Assembly (NCBI GenBank): GCA_934364985.1
Contig: CAKRMU010000003.1
Location: forward strand, 124,001-188,000
Origin: an uncultured Porphyromonas sp.
Lineage (GTDB): Bacteria > Bacteroidota > Bacteroidia > Bacteroidales > Porphyromonadaceae
Length of the DNA stretch: 64,000 nucleotides
Direction of reading: 5' to 3'
Part shown: positions 1 through 9,603 of the stretch, in pieces
Position numbering within the stretch: the first letter of the stretch is position 1
Layout of the letters: every line of letters begins with the position of its first letter
Translations under genes and position numbers: made by a program
The notes under the pieces: model-generated
Told to the model about the DNA's origin: nothing
The model's input: the letters and a program-made list of their open reading frames with translations, nothing else
Database searches by the model: none

Positions 1-450
1 CTCTCCCAGATTGCAAAGAAAGTGTACCTCATAGTGCGTCGAGACGAGCTTCGAGCCTCTAAAGTGATGCAAGACCGCGTCAAGAAATCCGATAAAATAG
101 AAGTTCTTTGGGAGCATCAAGCAGAGGGTTTATTCGGTGAAAACGGCGTTGCAGGCGTACATCTCGTAAAGCGTAAAGGCAAAGACAATGAGTACCACTA
201 CGACCTCCCTATTCAGGGATTCTTTCTTGCGATTGGACACCAACCTAATGTTGCTTTCCTCGAAGGACAATTAGCACTTGATGCCCAAGGCTACATCGCC
301 ACAAACGAAGGACTCCCGGAAACGAATATCCCCGGAGTATTTGCAGCAGGAGATGTTGCGGATCCACACTTCAGACAAGCCATAACTGCAGCAGGGAGTG
401 GGTGCAAAGCGGCTATGATGGCAGAGCGATTCTTAGGCGAACAAGCCTAA
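1..450 (+). CDS. trxB: Thioredoxin reductase, C-terminal part (5' end outside window)
   Basis: Reading frame 1 is open from the first base, so the gene begins upstream; about 149 residues are visible. The opening residues carry VRRDELRAS, which matches the NADPH-phosphate-binding HRRD-type motif of thioredoxin reductases. Near the end GVFAAGDVADP is the C-terminal FAD-binding signature. The redox CxxC would lie upstream and cannot be seen. The enzyme is a cytoplasmic flavoprotein that reduces thioredoxin with NADPH. A strong hairpin terminator follows about 65 bp after the stop. Family assignment is firm; a related ferredoxin-NADP reductase-like flavoprotein is the only alternative. Confidence 0.88.
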   Translation, partial: LSQIAKKVYLIVRRDELRASKVMQDRVKKSDKIEVLWEHQAEGLFGENGVAGVHLVKRKGKDNEYHYDLPIQGFFLAIGHQPNVAFLEGQLALDAQGYIATNEGLPETNIPGVFAAGDVADPHFRQAITAAGSGCKAAMMAERFLGEQA

Positions 451-516
451 TGTTGATACACTGACTTTTCGCCATTTATCACTTTCAATCAGTGGATGAT
501 GGCACAAGGGTTATCC

Positions 517-558
517 AACCCGCATTGTTCATAGAGTACTACGAGCAATGCGGGTTTT
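517..558 (+). terminator. Intrinsic terminator after trxB
   Basis: An 11-bp perfect stem (AACCCGCATTG pairing with CAATGCGGGTT) encloses an 18-nt loop and runs into TTTT. It lies 66 bp after the trxB stop, ahead of the 23-bp repeat element. Confidence 0.8.
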
Positions 559-618
559 GTATCTTCATTTTGACAATTACATAATATACTGATACAGAGA
601 ATAATATATTAACTTCAG

Positions 619-710
619 CAAATACTTGGTATTCGCCTTGAGGAATACCAAGTATTTGCTGAAGCGTATTCCGTATATTCTCCTAAACTAATATTGGATA
701 TTCATTTTAG
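619..710. repeat. Four-unit 23-bp intergenic element, copy 1
   Basis: Four consecutive 23-bp units start at 619, 642, 665 and 688. Units 1 and 2 are exact reverse complements over the 21-nt arms 614-634 and 643-663, separated by 8 nt. The fourth unit ends in a T-rich tail. The copy sits between the trxB terminator and the topA promoter. The same architecture recurs eight more times in the window. Confidence 0.9.
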
Positions 711-870
711 CCCACCTTGCAGATAGTTTTGAGCGAATGTTCATAAATCAAGATGAGGACATATCATTTTCCCACAAATAAAGTGCAAAAACGTTATCCG
801 CGATACGGAAATACGCCGGAGTTATACACAAAAACAACCAAACGATTTATCAGTATTCCAAAGTCGCTTT

Positions 871-901
871 TTTGTCACTTATATATTAATGTGTACTTTT
901 G
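871..901 (+). promoter_or_regulatory. Putative topA promoter (Bacteroidetes type)
   Basis: TTTG at 871-874 and TACTTTTG at 894-901 fit the Bacteroidetes -33/-7 pattern TTTG and TAnnTTTG with a 19-nt spacer. The topA start is about 44 bp downstream. Assignment is by motif only. Confidence 0.6.
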
Positions 902-944
902 CACTTGCATTTATTTATGACGTGTGACAATAGAGATACATTAT

Positions 945-3263
945 ATGGCATCTAACCTCCTTATAGTAGAATCCCCAGCTAAGTCTAAAACCATCAGCAA
1001 GTTTTTAGGCAAAGATTATCAAGTACTATCGAGCTATGGGCATATCCGAGACCTTAAAACCAAAGGGATGGGAATAGATATTGACAACAACTTTGAGCCA
1101 CAATACGAAGTCTCTGAGGACAAAGAACGAGTGGTCAATGATCTAAAGAAAGCAGCAAAAAAAGCGGACAAAGTGTGGCTCGCGAGTGATGAGGACCGTG
1201 AGGGAGAAGCGATCGCGTGGCACCTTGCAGACGTATTAGGGTTAGATAAAAGTCTGAATAATAGGATCGTTTTTCACGAAATCACCAAGAGTGCAGTGGA
1301 GAATGCCCTTGCCCACCCGAGAACTATTGACAAAGGACGAGTGGATGCACAGCAGGCACGGAGGGTACTCGACAGAATCGTAGGTTTCGAACTTAGCCCT
1401 GTGCTATGGCGAAAAATCCGCCCTCAGCTATCGGCGGGTCGCGTACAATCCGTAGCAGTTCGCATCATTGTGGAGCGTGAGAGAGAGATCAACGCATTTG
1501 AGGCTAAGAGCAGTTTTAGAGTTGTAGGGACCTTCGTCACTGATGGCGGTGAGAAACTATTAGGTGAGCTAACAAAGCGTCCCTCAACCGAAAAGCAGGT
1601 CATTAAGATATTAGAGGAGCTAAAGGATGCTCAGTATACCATAGGAGAGATAGAGGTAAAGCCAAGCAAACGGAAGCCGGCTGCACCATTTACCACATCG
1701 ACGCTCCAGCAAGAGGCCTCCAGGCGAATGGGATTTCCCGTAGGGCTAACGATGCGATTGGCACAAAGTCTCTACGAAGCAGGGCATATCACCTATATGC
1801 GAACCGACTCAGTCAACCTTTCCGACTTCGCCATAGCGACCAGCTGTGCCCTCATTGAGAAAGAATACGGCAAGGAATACGTAAAAGCACGTAAGTATAA
1901 GAGTAATATCAAAGGAGCTCAAGAAGCACACGAAGCCATCCGACCAACAAATGTCGAAGTAGAGATAGCTGGGGCTAATAAACAGGAAAGAGCACTCTAC
2001 GATATGATAAGAAAGCGTACCCTCGCCTCTCAGATGGCAGACGCGGAGATGGAACTAACGACTGTGGAGCTACTAAGTGGCACCTCTTCCACATTTGAAG
2101 CCAAAGGCGAGGTCATCAAATTTGATGGGTTCCTAAAAGTTTATCTCGAAAGTAATGACGACGAAGAGGAGACCGAAGGGAGCGGAATACTCCCAAAAAT
2201 AAAGAATGGAGATCACCTCAAGTGTGAAGAGATAGAGGCAAGAGAGCGATTCTCTCAAAGACCACCGAGATATACAGAAGCGTCATTGGTAAAGCGACTG
2301 GAGGAATTAGGCATCGGACGACCATCGACATACGCACCCACAATTCAGACCATCCAGAAGCGCGAATATGTGGTCAAGAAGTCTGTCGATGGCGAAAAAC
2401 GCGACTACAAAGAGTGGAAACTTAAAGATGGCAAGATTACCCAACGTACAAAAAAAGAGGTATATGGTACCGATAAGAATAAGCTATTCCCTACTGATAC
2501 TGGGATTGTTGTCACTGACTTTTTGGTGGAAGAATTTCCAGAGATATTGGACTATAACTTTACAGCAAAGGTAGAAGAAGAGTTCGACGATATCGCTACC
2601 GGCAAGAAAGAATGGACAAATGTGATCGCCACATTTTACGACCTATTCCACGATAATATTGAGACTGTGGTCAACGAAAAGTCAGAACATCGCGTAGGCG
2701 AGAGGCTGATTGGCAAAGACCCTATATCGGGTGAGCCAGTCTCCGCAAAGATAGGACGATATGGACCGATGGTGCAAATTGGGGTGTCTGATAACCCTGA
2801 TAAAAAACCACGCTTTGCCTCCATTCCCAGCAATCTTTCTCTCGAAACCATCACCCTTGAAGAGGCCTTAAAGCTCTTCGATCTTCCCCGACATATAGGT
2901 AGCTACGAGGGCGATGAGATAGAGGCAAATATAGGTCGGTTTGGACCTTATATCCGTTTTGGCAAACTTTTTGTGAGCATTCCTAAAGAGCTTACTCCCT
3001 ATGAAATCACCCTTGAGGAGGCAATTCCTCTCATTGAGAAGAAGAAAGAGCAGGAGCGTAATAAATATATCAATGCCTTTGGAGAGGGTACTGAGAAGGT
3101 AGAGATACTCAATGGTCGCTGGGGGCCATACATTAAATACCAGCGTGCGAATTACAAGATTCCGAAGGAGACAGATGCCTATAAACTGACCGAGGAAGAG
3201 GCACGAAAGCTCATCGCTAATGGTGGAAAAACGGCAACCACAAAAAGAAAGAAAAAGAAATGA
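945..3263 (+). CDS. topA: DNA topoisomerase I
   Basis: A 772-residue type IA topoisomerase that relaxes negative supercoils through a transient single-strand break. The N-terminal Toprim domain starts with LLIVESPAKSK and contains DEDREGE around residues 82-88 (metal and acid residues). The catalytic tyrosine is in ITYMRTDS, about Tyr284. The C-terminus lacks cysteine zinc ribbons and instead has three glycine/aromatic repeats of the type GRYGPM, GRFGPYI and GRWGPYI, as in other Bacteroidetes TopA proteins. I chose ATG 945 (MASNLLIVESP) over an in-frame GTG at 924, because family members begin just before the Toprim strand. The stop overlaps an upstream in-frame ATG of the next gene. Confidence 0.96.
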   Translation: MASNLLIVESPAKSKTISKFLGKDYQVLSSYGHIRDLKTKGMGIDIDNNFEPQYEVSEDKERVVNDLKKAAKKADKVWLASDEDREGEAIAWHLADVLGLDKSLNNRIVFHEITKSAVENALAHPRTIDKGRVDAQQARRVLDRIVGFELSPVLWRKIRPQLSAGRVQSVAVRIIVEREREINAFEAKSSFRVVGTFVTDGGEKLLGELTKRPSTEKQVIKILEELKDAQYTIGEIEVKPSKRKPAAPFTTSTLQQEASRRMGFPVGLTMRLAQSLYEAGHITYMRTDSVNLSDFAIATSCALIEKEYGKEYVKARKYKSNIKGAQEAHEAIRPTNVEVEIAGANKQERALYDMIRKRTLASQMADAEMELTTVELLSGTSSTFEAKGEVIKFDGFLKVYLESNDDEEETEGSGILPKIKNGDHLKCEEIEARERFSQRPPRYTEASLVKRLEELGIGRPSTYAPTIQTIQKREYVVKKSVDGEKRDYKEWKLKDGKITQRTKKEVYGTDKNKLFPTDTGIVVTDFLVEEFPEILDYNFTAKVEEEFDDIATGKKEWTNVIATFYDLFHDNIETVVNEKSEHRVGERLIGKDPISGEPVSAKIGRYGPMVQIGVSDNPDKKPRFASIPSNLSLETITLEEALKLFDLPRHIGSYEGDEIEANIGRFGPYIRFGKLFVSIPKELTPYEITLEEAIPLIEKKKEQERNKYINAFGEGTEKVEILNGRWGPYIKYQRANYKIPKETDAYKLTEEEARKLIANGGKTATTKRKKKK

Positions 3264-3289
3264 GACTCCCTAATAAAGGAGGTACAAAT

Positions 3290-4030
3290 ATGGATAATAG
3301 TAGGTACATATTGTTACTTGACAGCTCCACGGAATACTGCTCTGTAGCTTTGGCGAGTAACACTCAGGGGGTGATAAGTTACCTTGAGGAAGAGGATAGA
3401 AGCCGACAATCCGAACGCTTAGCTGTGATGGCGGACGAGGTGATTGCGGATAAAAAGATCTCTGCGGTGTGCGTTGCCGAGGGTCCCGGTAGTTATACAG
3501 GGCTTCGGATAGAGGCAGGATATGCCAAAGGCTTAGCTTGGGCTCAGGGTATACCAATACTTGCTACAAGTACGCTTCAATTGCTGTGTCGCTCGTTTCT
3601 TAGTAAGGTCAAAGACCTCGAGGAAGGGGCACTATTTCTCCCGATGATTGACGCTCGACGTATGGAGGTATATACTGCACTCTATGACTGTGTAGGGAAT
3701 GCAGAGAGCGATATATCGGCTCTCGTATTGACGGATCCAGATATCCAAAATCGCATTAAAGCACGTGTAGGTAATCGTTCTCTGTACTTCTTCGGTTCGG
3801 GTGCGGAGAAAGCTGTGGAGCTTTTTAGCACACTTATCCCTACTGCACATTATGTTGGGGGCATTTATCCTCAGGCAAAGGATATGGCAGAGGATGCCTT
3901 CAAGCTACTCGATAATGAAGACTATTGCGATGTCGCCTATTGGGAACCTTTTTATTTAAAAGAGTACGAAGCAAAGTTGTCGCCCAATAAAGTTCTTGCC
4001 AAATTGGGGACAAATAAAATAGATGATTAA
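3290..4030 (+). CDS. tsaB: tRNA threonylcarbamoyladenosine biosynthesis protein TsaB
   Basis: A 246-residue ASKHA-fold protein that partners TsaD in making N6-threonylcarbamoyladenosine at position 37 of ANN-decoding tRNAs. The N-terminal strand LLLDSSTEYCSVAL and the motif GPGSYTGLRI are diagnostic of TsaB. The start at 3290 is favoured because AAAGGAGG lies about 10 bp upstream; an earlier ATG at 3260 overlaps the topA stop and would add ten unconserved residues. It sits between topA and fabD with short gaps, suggesting one transcript. The length is normal for Bacteroidetes TsaB. Confidence 0.93.
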   Translation: MDNSRYILLLDSSTEYCSVALASNTQGVISYLEEEDRSRQSERLAVMADEVIADKKISAVCVAEGPGSYTGLRIEAGYAKGLAWAQGIPILATSTLQLLCRSFLSKVKDLEEGALFLPMIDARRMEVYTALYDCVGNAESDISALVLTDPDIQNRIKARVGNRSLYFFGSGAEKAVELFSTLIPTAHYVGGIYPQAKDMAEDAFKLLDNEDYCDVAYWEPFYLKEYEAKLSPNKVLAKLGTNKIDD

Positions 4031-4051
4031 CGAATAAAGAAAGATTAGGTT

Positions 4052-4915
4052 ATGGATTTAAGAGCCGCTGTATTTCCTGGTCAGGGTGCCCAGTTTGTGG
4101 GTATGGGACAGGATCTATACGACAATTCTCAAGAGGCACGTGAGCTATTTGAGAGAGCCAATGAGCTACTTGGCTTTAGGATAACAGACATTATTTTTAA
4201 AGGGACTGAGGAAGAGCTGAAGCAGACTAAGGTGACACAGCCTGCCGTCTTTATACACTCCTACATTTCGGCATTGGTCAGTCCTGAAGGGATGTCAGCT
4301 GATATGATGGCAGGGCATTCCTTGGGTGAGTTTTCAGCTTTAGCCGCCTCTGGTGCACTATCATTTGATAATGCCCTTATCTTAGTATCAAAGAGAGCCA
4401 ATGCGATGCAGAAAGCCTGCGAAGAGACGCCCTCGACAATGGCAGCGATAATTGGCTTAGAGGATGAGCAGGTAGAGGATATATGCCACTCCGTTAAGGA
4501 TGAGACAGTCATATTAGCTAATTACAATAGTCCTGGTCAAGCTGTCATATCAGGCTCCATTGAGGGTGTCAAACAGGTGATAGATAAGGCTAAAGAAGCA
4601 GGTGCTAAACGTGCATTACCTCTTAATGTGAGTGGGGCTTTTCATAGTCCATTTATGGAAAGTGCGAGAGCTGAGCTTGAGGCTGCCATCCTCACAACGC
4701 CGTTTAGCACTCCACGTTGTCCTATATACCAAAACGTTGATGCCCTACCCCACACCGAGCCAGAGGAGATTCAAAAGAATCTGATTCGGCAATTAACGGC
4801 TCCTGTAATGTGGACACAGACCGTCCGCAATATGTACAATGATGGAGCAAGAGAGTTTATAGAATACGGACCTGGTAAAGTACTTCAAGGTCTAATTAAA
4901 CGGATTATCCCCTAA
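4052..4915 (+). CDS. fabD: Malonyl-CoA:ACP transacylase
   Basis: A 287-residue FabD that moves malonyl groups from CoA to acyl carrier protein, supplying type II fatty acid synthesis in the cytoplasm. FPGQGAQ lies at the N-terminus. The nucleophile elbow GHSLGEF places the catalytic serine at residue 90, and the partner histidine is in GAFHSPFM. The gene starts 21 bp after tsaB. Full length, no anomalies. It converges on the DJ-1 gene, with repeat copy 2 in the gap. Confidence 0.96.
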   Translation: MDLRAAVFPGQGAQFVGMGQDLYDNSQEARELFERANELLGFRITDIIFKGTEEELKQTKVTQPAVFIHSYISALVSPEGMSADMMAGHSLGEFSALAASGALSFDNALILVSKRANAMQKACEETPSTMAAIIGLEDEQVEDICHSVKDETVILANYNSPGQAVISGSIEGVKQVIDKAKEAGAKRALPLNVSGAFHSPFMESARAELEAAILTTPFSTPRCPIYQNVDALPHTEPEEIQKNLIRQLTAPVMWTQTVRNMYNDGAREFIEYGPGKVLQGLIKRIIP

Positions 4916-4961
4916 CGGATGATCTATATACGGATAATCGAACATCCGTAATACACAATAT

Positions 4962-5053
4962 CATATACCCTATATTAGCCTTGGCTAATATAGGGTATTT
5001 CTTTAGACAAATATCAGGTATTCGTCCTGGCTTATTTCCAGTATCCGTTTTTA
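4962..5053. repeat. Four-unit 23-bp intergenic element, copy 2
   Basis: Units start at 4962, 4985, 5008 and 5031; a decayed fifth unit may follow at 5054. Units 1 and 2 form a perfect 16-bp stem (4965-4980 with 4983-4998) with a 2-nt loop. The last unit runs into TTTTT. The element fills the convergent gap between fabD and the DJ-1 gene, where no other terminator is visible. Confidence 0.9.
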
Positions 5054-5106
5054 CTAATAATAGGTATATAGGTCAACGATTCCTCAAAACTGCTGAATTA
5101 CATACC

Positions 5107-5667
5107 TTAAAGTTCTTCTGTCAACAGCAACCCATTAGCTACCTCCAAAGCCGTTTCGTAACTGAGTAATTCACCAATTATCCCCACACCAAAGTTGAAA
5201 ACGTAAGCTGGTCCTCTACCAGTAATAATCTTGCCATCTACAACGACCGGAGACTCTACAATGGTAGCCCCCTTTAACTCGGGCTCAAATGAAGGATAAA
5301 CCGTTGCACGCTTACCCTCCAATAGACCCATTCTACCGAATACCAAAGGTGAGGCACAGATAGCAGCTATGTATCTATCTGCCTCGTGGTGCTTAGTGAT
5401 AACTTTACGAAGCTCTTCACACTCATATAAGTTAGTCGCTCCAGGCATTCCACCGGGGAGTACTATCGCATCAACCAATTGATCTCGGACTTCTGCTATC
5501 GTATAATGGGCATTCATCTCAAGACCATGTGCCGAGGTAAAAGCAGTAGTAGCATTAATTGATACGAAGCATGCATCAATACCCGCACGGCGAAGGGTAT
5601 CTAAAGTGCCAACAGCTTCAGTCTCTTCAGTACCATCCGCAACAAATACAAAAACTCTCTTAGCCAT
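5107..5667 (-). CDS. DJ-1/PfpI family protein (YajL/Hsp31-like)
   Basis: A 186-residue single-domain protein of the class I glutamine amidotransferase-like DJ-1 superfamily. The nucleophile elbow AAICASP places the conserved cysteine at residue 104, and the partner acid lies in the DGTEETEA segment at residues 11-18. Family members are implicated in redox sensing or glyoxal/protein deglycation; the substrate cannot be told here. It is the last gene of the minus-strand run that includes tonB and exbBD, 17 bp after tonB. Confidence 0.9.
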   Translation of the reverse strand: MAKRVFVFVADGTEETEAVGTLDTLRRAGIDACFVSINATTAFTSAHGLEMNAHYTIAEVRDQLVDAIVLPGGMPGATNLYECEELRKVITKHHEADRYIAAICASPLVFGRMGLLEGKRATVYPSFEPELKGATIVESPVVVDGKIITGRGPAYVFNFGVGIIGELLSYETALEVANGLLLTEEL

Positions 5668-5684
5668 AATTCTTTCTTATCTAA

Positions 5685-6503
5685 TTACTTCAAACGAAAT
5701 CGATAGGTGATGGTACCCGTCTGGTTATTAACCTCATCTACAGCATTAAAACGTGTCGCTTTAGCGGCACGCAATGCGTTATTTCTTAGGGTGCTATTCC
5801 CAATTGTAGTGCCGGGTCCTATCAGAGCTTGTATGACTTCACCACGCGGATTCACGGTAATCTTTATCACTATATCTCCCTCCTCTTGGACATTATATTC
5901 GGGTCTCTGCAATCCACTACCCGCCAAGCTTCGACCGCCTAATGCAAAACTACCAAACCCTCCAACTCCTGTATTGACTCCTCCAGACGAGACATTACCA
6001 TTAGGCGAACCTGCATTACCTGAAGTGGCACTATTGTCGTTCCCTGACCCCTTATTTGCCGTATTTCCAAATGCTCCTTGGACATCTTTTTTTATCTTAT
6101 CACGCTTTCTCTGCTCCTCAAGTTCTTTCTGCCTTTTCTGCTCCTCAAGGCGACGTTGCTCCTTAAGTCGTTGCTCTTCAAGATATTGTTTATCCTTCTT
6201 TTGCTCTGTAATCTCAGGAGCATCTGTATCGGTATCCTGCGTGAGAAATGGTTCATCTACTTGAGGCTGAGGATCTGGCATCTGAGGGATATAATCTGTC
6301 TCCAATTGGTGAGGGACAAACATCCCTGCCGCCATTGGAGCGTCCCCTATATTTACTATAATACCCCCACGCTCCTCTGGTACAGATGCACTTAAAAAGA
6401 TAAAAAAGAGGATAGCCACCACAGCTGAATGCAGGGCAATGGTAACAACTAAAGCGATAAGCCTATTCTTTTTATTCCTATCTTTTCCTGACATTCTATT
6501 CAA
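5685..6503 (-). CDS. tonB: TonB-family energy transducer
   Basis: A 272-residue inner-membrane protein that passes proton-motive energy from ExbB/ExbD to outer-membrane receptors. One membrane helix lies near residues 14-40. A proline-rich then highly charged K/E/Q/R stretch (about 95-145, likely helical) follows, then a Gly/Ser/Asn-rich linker. The C-terminal TonB domain is about the last 75 residues (ITVNPRGEVIQALIGPGT). The start overlaps the exbD stop by 8 bp; an internal ATG three codons in (MSGKD) is an alternative. The order exbB-exbD-tonB supports one functional complex. Confidence 0.9.
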   Translation of the reverse strand: MNRMSGKDRNKKNRLIALVVTIALHSAVVAILFFIFLSASVPEERGGIIVNIGDAPMAAGMFVPHQLETDYIPQMPDPQPQVDEPFLTQDTDTDAPEITEQKKDKQYLEEQRLKEQRRLEEQKRQKELEEQRKRDKIKKDVQGAFGNTANKGSGNDNSATSGNAGSPNGNVSSGGVNTGVGGFGSFALGGRSLAGSGLQRPEYNVQEEGDIVIKITVNPRGEVIQALIGPGTTIGNSTLRNNALRAAKATRFNAVDEVNNQTGTITYRFRLK

Positions 6504-6906
6504 TAGGTCTTGTGGCTAATACCATTTGATAACGATTCTCTACTGCGATATTAAGGACCCTCACTATCTCACGATAGGGTACCTCTTCGTCGGCATATAG
6601 AGCGACGTACATATCGGGGTTAGCTTCCTTAGAAGCCTCTAAGTAGCCGGCAATTTCATCAAAATCTACCGGTGTATCTTGCTCACCTTCCATGCCTACA
6701 AAGTACTGCATCTCTCTTGTGAGTACGATACGGGTAATGGGGCGAGGTGTACTATTTGTAGCAGATTGGGGAAGGGTAACCTTAAGCGAACTTGGCACAA
6801 CGAGGGTACTACTCACCATAAAAAAGATAAGCAATAGGAATATGGTATCCGTCATAGATGCCATACTAAAGACCTCGAGTGCCTTACTCTTTCTTTTTAG
6901 TTTCAT
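6496..6906 (-). CDS. exbD: Biopolymer transport protein ExbD/TolR
   Basis: A 136-residue ExbD/TolR protein with a short cytoplasmic N-terminus, one transmembrane helix (about residues 18-38, TDTIFLLLIFFMV) and a periplasmic domain. The conserved proton-channel aspartate is in SMTDTIF. It overlaps exbB by 4 bp and tonB by 8 bp, indicating translational coupling. It works with ExbB as the motor that energises TonB. Confidence 0.93.
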   Translation of the reverse strand: MKLKRKSKALEVFSMASMTDTIFLLLIFFMVSSTLVVPSSLKVTLPQSATNSTPRPITRIVLTREMQYFVGMEGEQDTPVDFDEIAGYLEASKEANPDMYVALYADEEVPYREIVRVLNIAVENRYQMVLATRPIE

Positions 6907-7622
6907 CGTCTAGTTGTTGGCTCATTGATAAGATCCATAAACTCAAGTGCCTCTTGCTCGGACTTAGTTATCACTTCATCGACTTTCGTGGTGAGGTAAT
7001 TATAAGCAAAGAGGGCCAAAATACCGACTACTAATCCACCAACCGTCGTCACCAAAGCCTCATAAATACCAGAGGATAATAGACTAATATCGACAGCCGA
7101 ACCAGCACTTGACATATTGTAGAATGCCTTTATCATACCCGTCACTGTCCCTAAAAATCCGATCATTGGAGCCCCGGCTGCAATTGTAGCAAGAGCAGGC
7201 AAACGTTTCTCAAGTTTGGCGACTTCAATGTTACCTACATTCTCTATTGCTGTAGCGATATCAGCCATCGGACGCCCCAACCTTTGGATACCTTTTTCAA
7301 TCATCATAGCACCTGGTGTCCGCTTATTCTGGCATAAGTCAGCAGCAGACTGCATTTTCCCATCTCTAATATAGTCCTTTATCTTATTCGTAAAGTCGGG
7401 ATCCTTCTTAGCCATATTCTTAAGGAGCAACAAACGTTCAATAAATATGTAAAGAGCAAGTATTGAAAGGAGAAGGAGGACGATCATAATCCAGCCTCCC
7501 TTAGTAGCTAATTCCCACACCGATAATTTATTGACTGTGTCTGCAATAGTGACCACACCACCATTACCGGAGAGGTCAGGCATCGCTTGTCCAAGCGTAT
7601 CTACAGGTATTTGTAATAACAT
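6903..7622 (-). CDS. exbB: MotA/TolQ/ExbB proton channel family protein
   Basis: A 239-residue channel protein with membrane helices near residues 45-62 (IMIVLLLLSILALYIFI), around 145-165 and 190-210. The segment PMIGFLGTVTGMIKAF is the conserved TolQ/ExbB channel helix. It forms the pentameric stator around the ExbD dimer. A short hydrophilic N-terminal extension precedes helix 1, as is usual in Bacteroidetes ExbB. It is 25 bp after pdxJ and overlaps exbD by 4 bp. Confidence 0.93.
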   Translation of the reverse strand: MLLQIPVDTLGQAMPDLSGNGGVVTIADTVNKLSVWELATKGGWIMIVLLLLSILALYIFIERLLLLKNMAKKDPDFTNKIKDYIRDGKMQSAADLCQNKRTPGAMMIEKGIQRLGRPMADIATAIENVGNIEVAKLEKRLPALATIAAGAPMIGFLGTVTGMIKAFYNMSSAGSAVDISLLSSGIYEALVTTVGGLVVGILALFAYNYLTTKVDEVITKSEQEALEFMDLINEPTTRR

Positions 7623-7647
7623 ATTAAGTACTGATAATGGTAAAATC

Positions 7648-8361
7648 TTATTTCAAGCAATTTAAGTATCTATGAACCGTTTCTTCAAGACCTAAGTAAA
7701 GAGCATCGCATATTAAAGCGTGACCGATAGAGACTTCCGCCAAATATGGTATCTGCTGATGGAGGTACCGAAGGTTATTTAAGTCAAGATCATGTCCGGC
7801 ATTGATGTCAAGCCCTATCCTATGTGCCACCTCGGCAGCACGTACAAAAGGTGCAACCACTCGCTCTCTATCCATAAAGTAATTGGCGGCATAAGGCTCC
7901 GTATATAGCTCTATCCTATCACTCCCCACTTGCTTTGCACCCTGAATATTCTCTAATGCAGTGTCAACAAATATGGATGTACGGATACCTGAAGCCTTCA
8001 GTTGTGCAATAATATCCCGAAGGAAATCAAAATGCTGTGGGACATTCCACCCAGCATTGCTCGTAAGGACGCCAGGAGCATCAGGCACCAAGGTGACTTG
8101 AGTAGGACACACATCGATGACGAGTTTCAAGAATTCAGGAGAGGGGTATCCCTCAATATTGAATTCCGTAGTGACAATATCTTTAAGAGCGTATACGTCC
8201 GCATACCTAATGTGTCTTTCATCAGGGCGTGGATGTACTGTGATACCTTCTGCTCCAAAACTCTCAATATCCTTTGCCACTTTGAGGACATCCGGGTTGT
8301 TTCCACCTCGGGCATTACGCAAGGTGGCTATCTTATTAATGTTAACGCTTAATTTGGTCAT
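7648..8361 (-). CDS. pdxJ: Pyridoxine 5'-phosphate synthase
   Basis: A 237-residue TIM-barrel enzyme that condenses 3-amino-2-oxopropyl phosphate with deoxyxylulose 5-phosphate in vitamin B6 synthesis. Family motifs include [17 protein letters not shown] at the N-terminus, [13 protein letters not shown] and NAGHDL. The length is standard. It lies 7 bp after ribBA in the same run, so two cofactor-synthesis genes precede the TonB motor genes. Confidence 0.96.
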   Translation of the reverse strand: MTKLSVNINKIATLRNARGGNNPDVLKVAKDIESFGAEGITVHPRPDERHIRYADVYALKDIVTTEFNIEGYPSPEFLKLVIDVCPTQVTLVPDAPGVLTSNAGWNVPQHFDFLRDIIAQLKASGIRTSIFVDTALENIQGAKQVGSDRIELYTEPYAANYFMDRERVVAPFVRAAEVAHRIGLDINAGHDLDLNNLRYLHQQIPYLAEVSIGHALICDALYLGLEETVHRYLNCLK

Positions 8362-8368
8362 ACGACAA

Positions 8369-9580
8369 TTATATATCTGAGAGTTGATGCCCCATTTTAT
8401 TCTTTTTCGTCAGTAGATAATCGTGGTTGTACTTATTGGGTTTTATCTCAATAGGGACAACCTCAACAACCTCTAAGCCAAAGCTTTCTAAGCCAATTCT
8501 CTTGACTGGGTTATTGGTCATCAGTCGCATCTTTTGCACACCAAGCTGTCTTAATATCTCAGCTCCTACGCCATAATCACGCTCATCGGCACGGCAACCT
8601 AAGTGAAGGTTTGCCTCTACAGTATCAAGACCTTCCTCCTGGAGCTTATATGCAGCGATCTTATTCATCAACCCAATGCCACGACCTTCCTGCTCTAGGT
8701 AGACGATAACTCCTCTACCTTCTTCTTGGATTTTCCGCATAGACTCGTGCAGTTGTTCGCCACATTCGCAACGATATGAGCCAAATATGTCGCCCGTTAT
8801 ACAACTACTATGCATCCTTACGAGCAGAGGTTCAGAAGTAGAGATATCGCCTTTAATGAGTGCAACGTGCTCTTTTCCGTTGCTTTTTTGGCGAAATGGG
8901 ATGATACGGAAATCGCCATACGCGGTAGGGAGTTTTGCCTCTTCGCCCCTCTCGACGATGCTCTCGGTGCGAAGGCGATACTTAATGAGATCGGCAATTG
9001 TTATGATTTTCATACCATACTTTTGGGCAATCACCTGAAGCTGAGGCATACGAGCCATCGTACCATCTTCGTTAATTATTTCGATAAGACACCCCACAGG
9101 CTGGAGCCCTGCGAGCCTACATAGATCAACGGTTGCTTCGGTATGCCCAGCACGCCTTAGCACCCCTTTTGTTCTTGCTCTGAGGGGATTGATGTGACCG
9201 GGTCGGGCAAGATCGCTTGGCTTAGTAGCTTTATCGGCAAGAGCGTTTATGGTAGTAGCACGGTCGTACATCGATACCCCTGTCGTCACACCCTTACCAA
9301 TGAGATCAACGGTCACGGTAAAAGGGGTCTCATGCAGCGATGTATTGTCGAATACTTGTAGTGGCAACTCGAGTTCCGAGCATCGCTCCTCAACCATTGG
9401 GGCACATAGTACGCCTCTCCCATGTCTCATCATAAAGTTAACGATTTCAGGAGTTACCTTTTCAGCAGCTATGATAAAATCGCCTTCGTTTTCCCTGTCC
9501 TCGTCATCTACTACGATAACTATCTTCCCTTGGCGAAAGTCTTCAACTGCCTCTTCAATGCTACTCAACTTAAATTCCAT
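8369..9580 (-). CDS. ribBA: Bifunctional 3,4-dihydroxy-2-butanone-4-phosphate synthase / GTP cyclohydrolase II
   Basis: A 403-residue fusion enzyme supplying both precursors for riboflavin. The N-terminal RibB half (about 1-200) has [10 protein letters not shown] at 25-34 and RAGHTEA. The C-terminal RibA half (about 205-400) has the zinc ligands Cys260, Cys271 and Cys273 in SSCITGD and YRCECGEQ, followed by EQEGRGIGL. No FMN riboswitch is visible upstream: only 23 bp separate it from the lptF/G-like gene. Confidence 0.97.
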   Translation of the reverse strand: MEFKLSSIEEAVEDFRQGKIVIVVDDEDRENEGDFIIAAEKVTPEIVNFMMRHGRGVLCAPMVEERCSELELPLQVFDNTSLHETPFTVTVDLIGKGVTTGVSMYDRATTINALADKATKPSDLARPGHINPLRARTKGVLRRAGHTEATVDLCRLAGLQPVGCLIEIINEDGTMARMPQLQVIAQKYGMKIITIADLIKYRLRTESIVERGEEAKLPTAYGDFRIIPFRQKSNGKEHVALIKGDISTSEPLLVRMHSSCITGDIFGSYRCECGEQLHESMRKIQEEGRGVIVYLEQEGRGIGLMNKIAAYKLQEEGLDTVEANLHLGCRADERDYGVGAEILRQLGVQKMRLMTNNPVKRIGLESFGLEVVEVVPIEIKPNKYNHDYLLTKKNKMGHQLSDI

Positions 9581-9603
9581 TTTATATCTTATATCATCAA
9601 AAG

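Noticed and set aside
5707-6395. Long plus-strand open frames opposite tonB
   Set aside because: They are antisense shadows; tonB has clear domains, overlapping start and stop with exbD, and strand agreement with its operon.
9581-9603. FMN riboswitch before ribBA
   Set aside because: The gap to the upstream gene is only 23 bp, too short for the aptamer, and no aptamer-like sequence is seen upstream of the operon.
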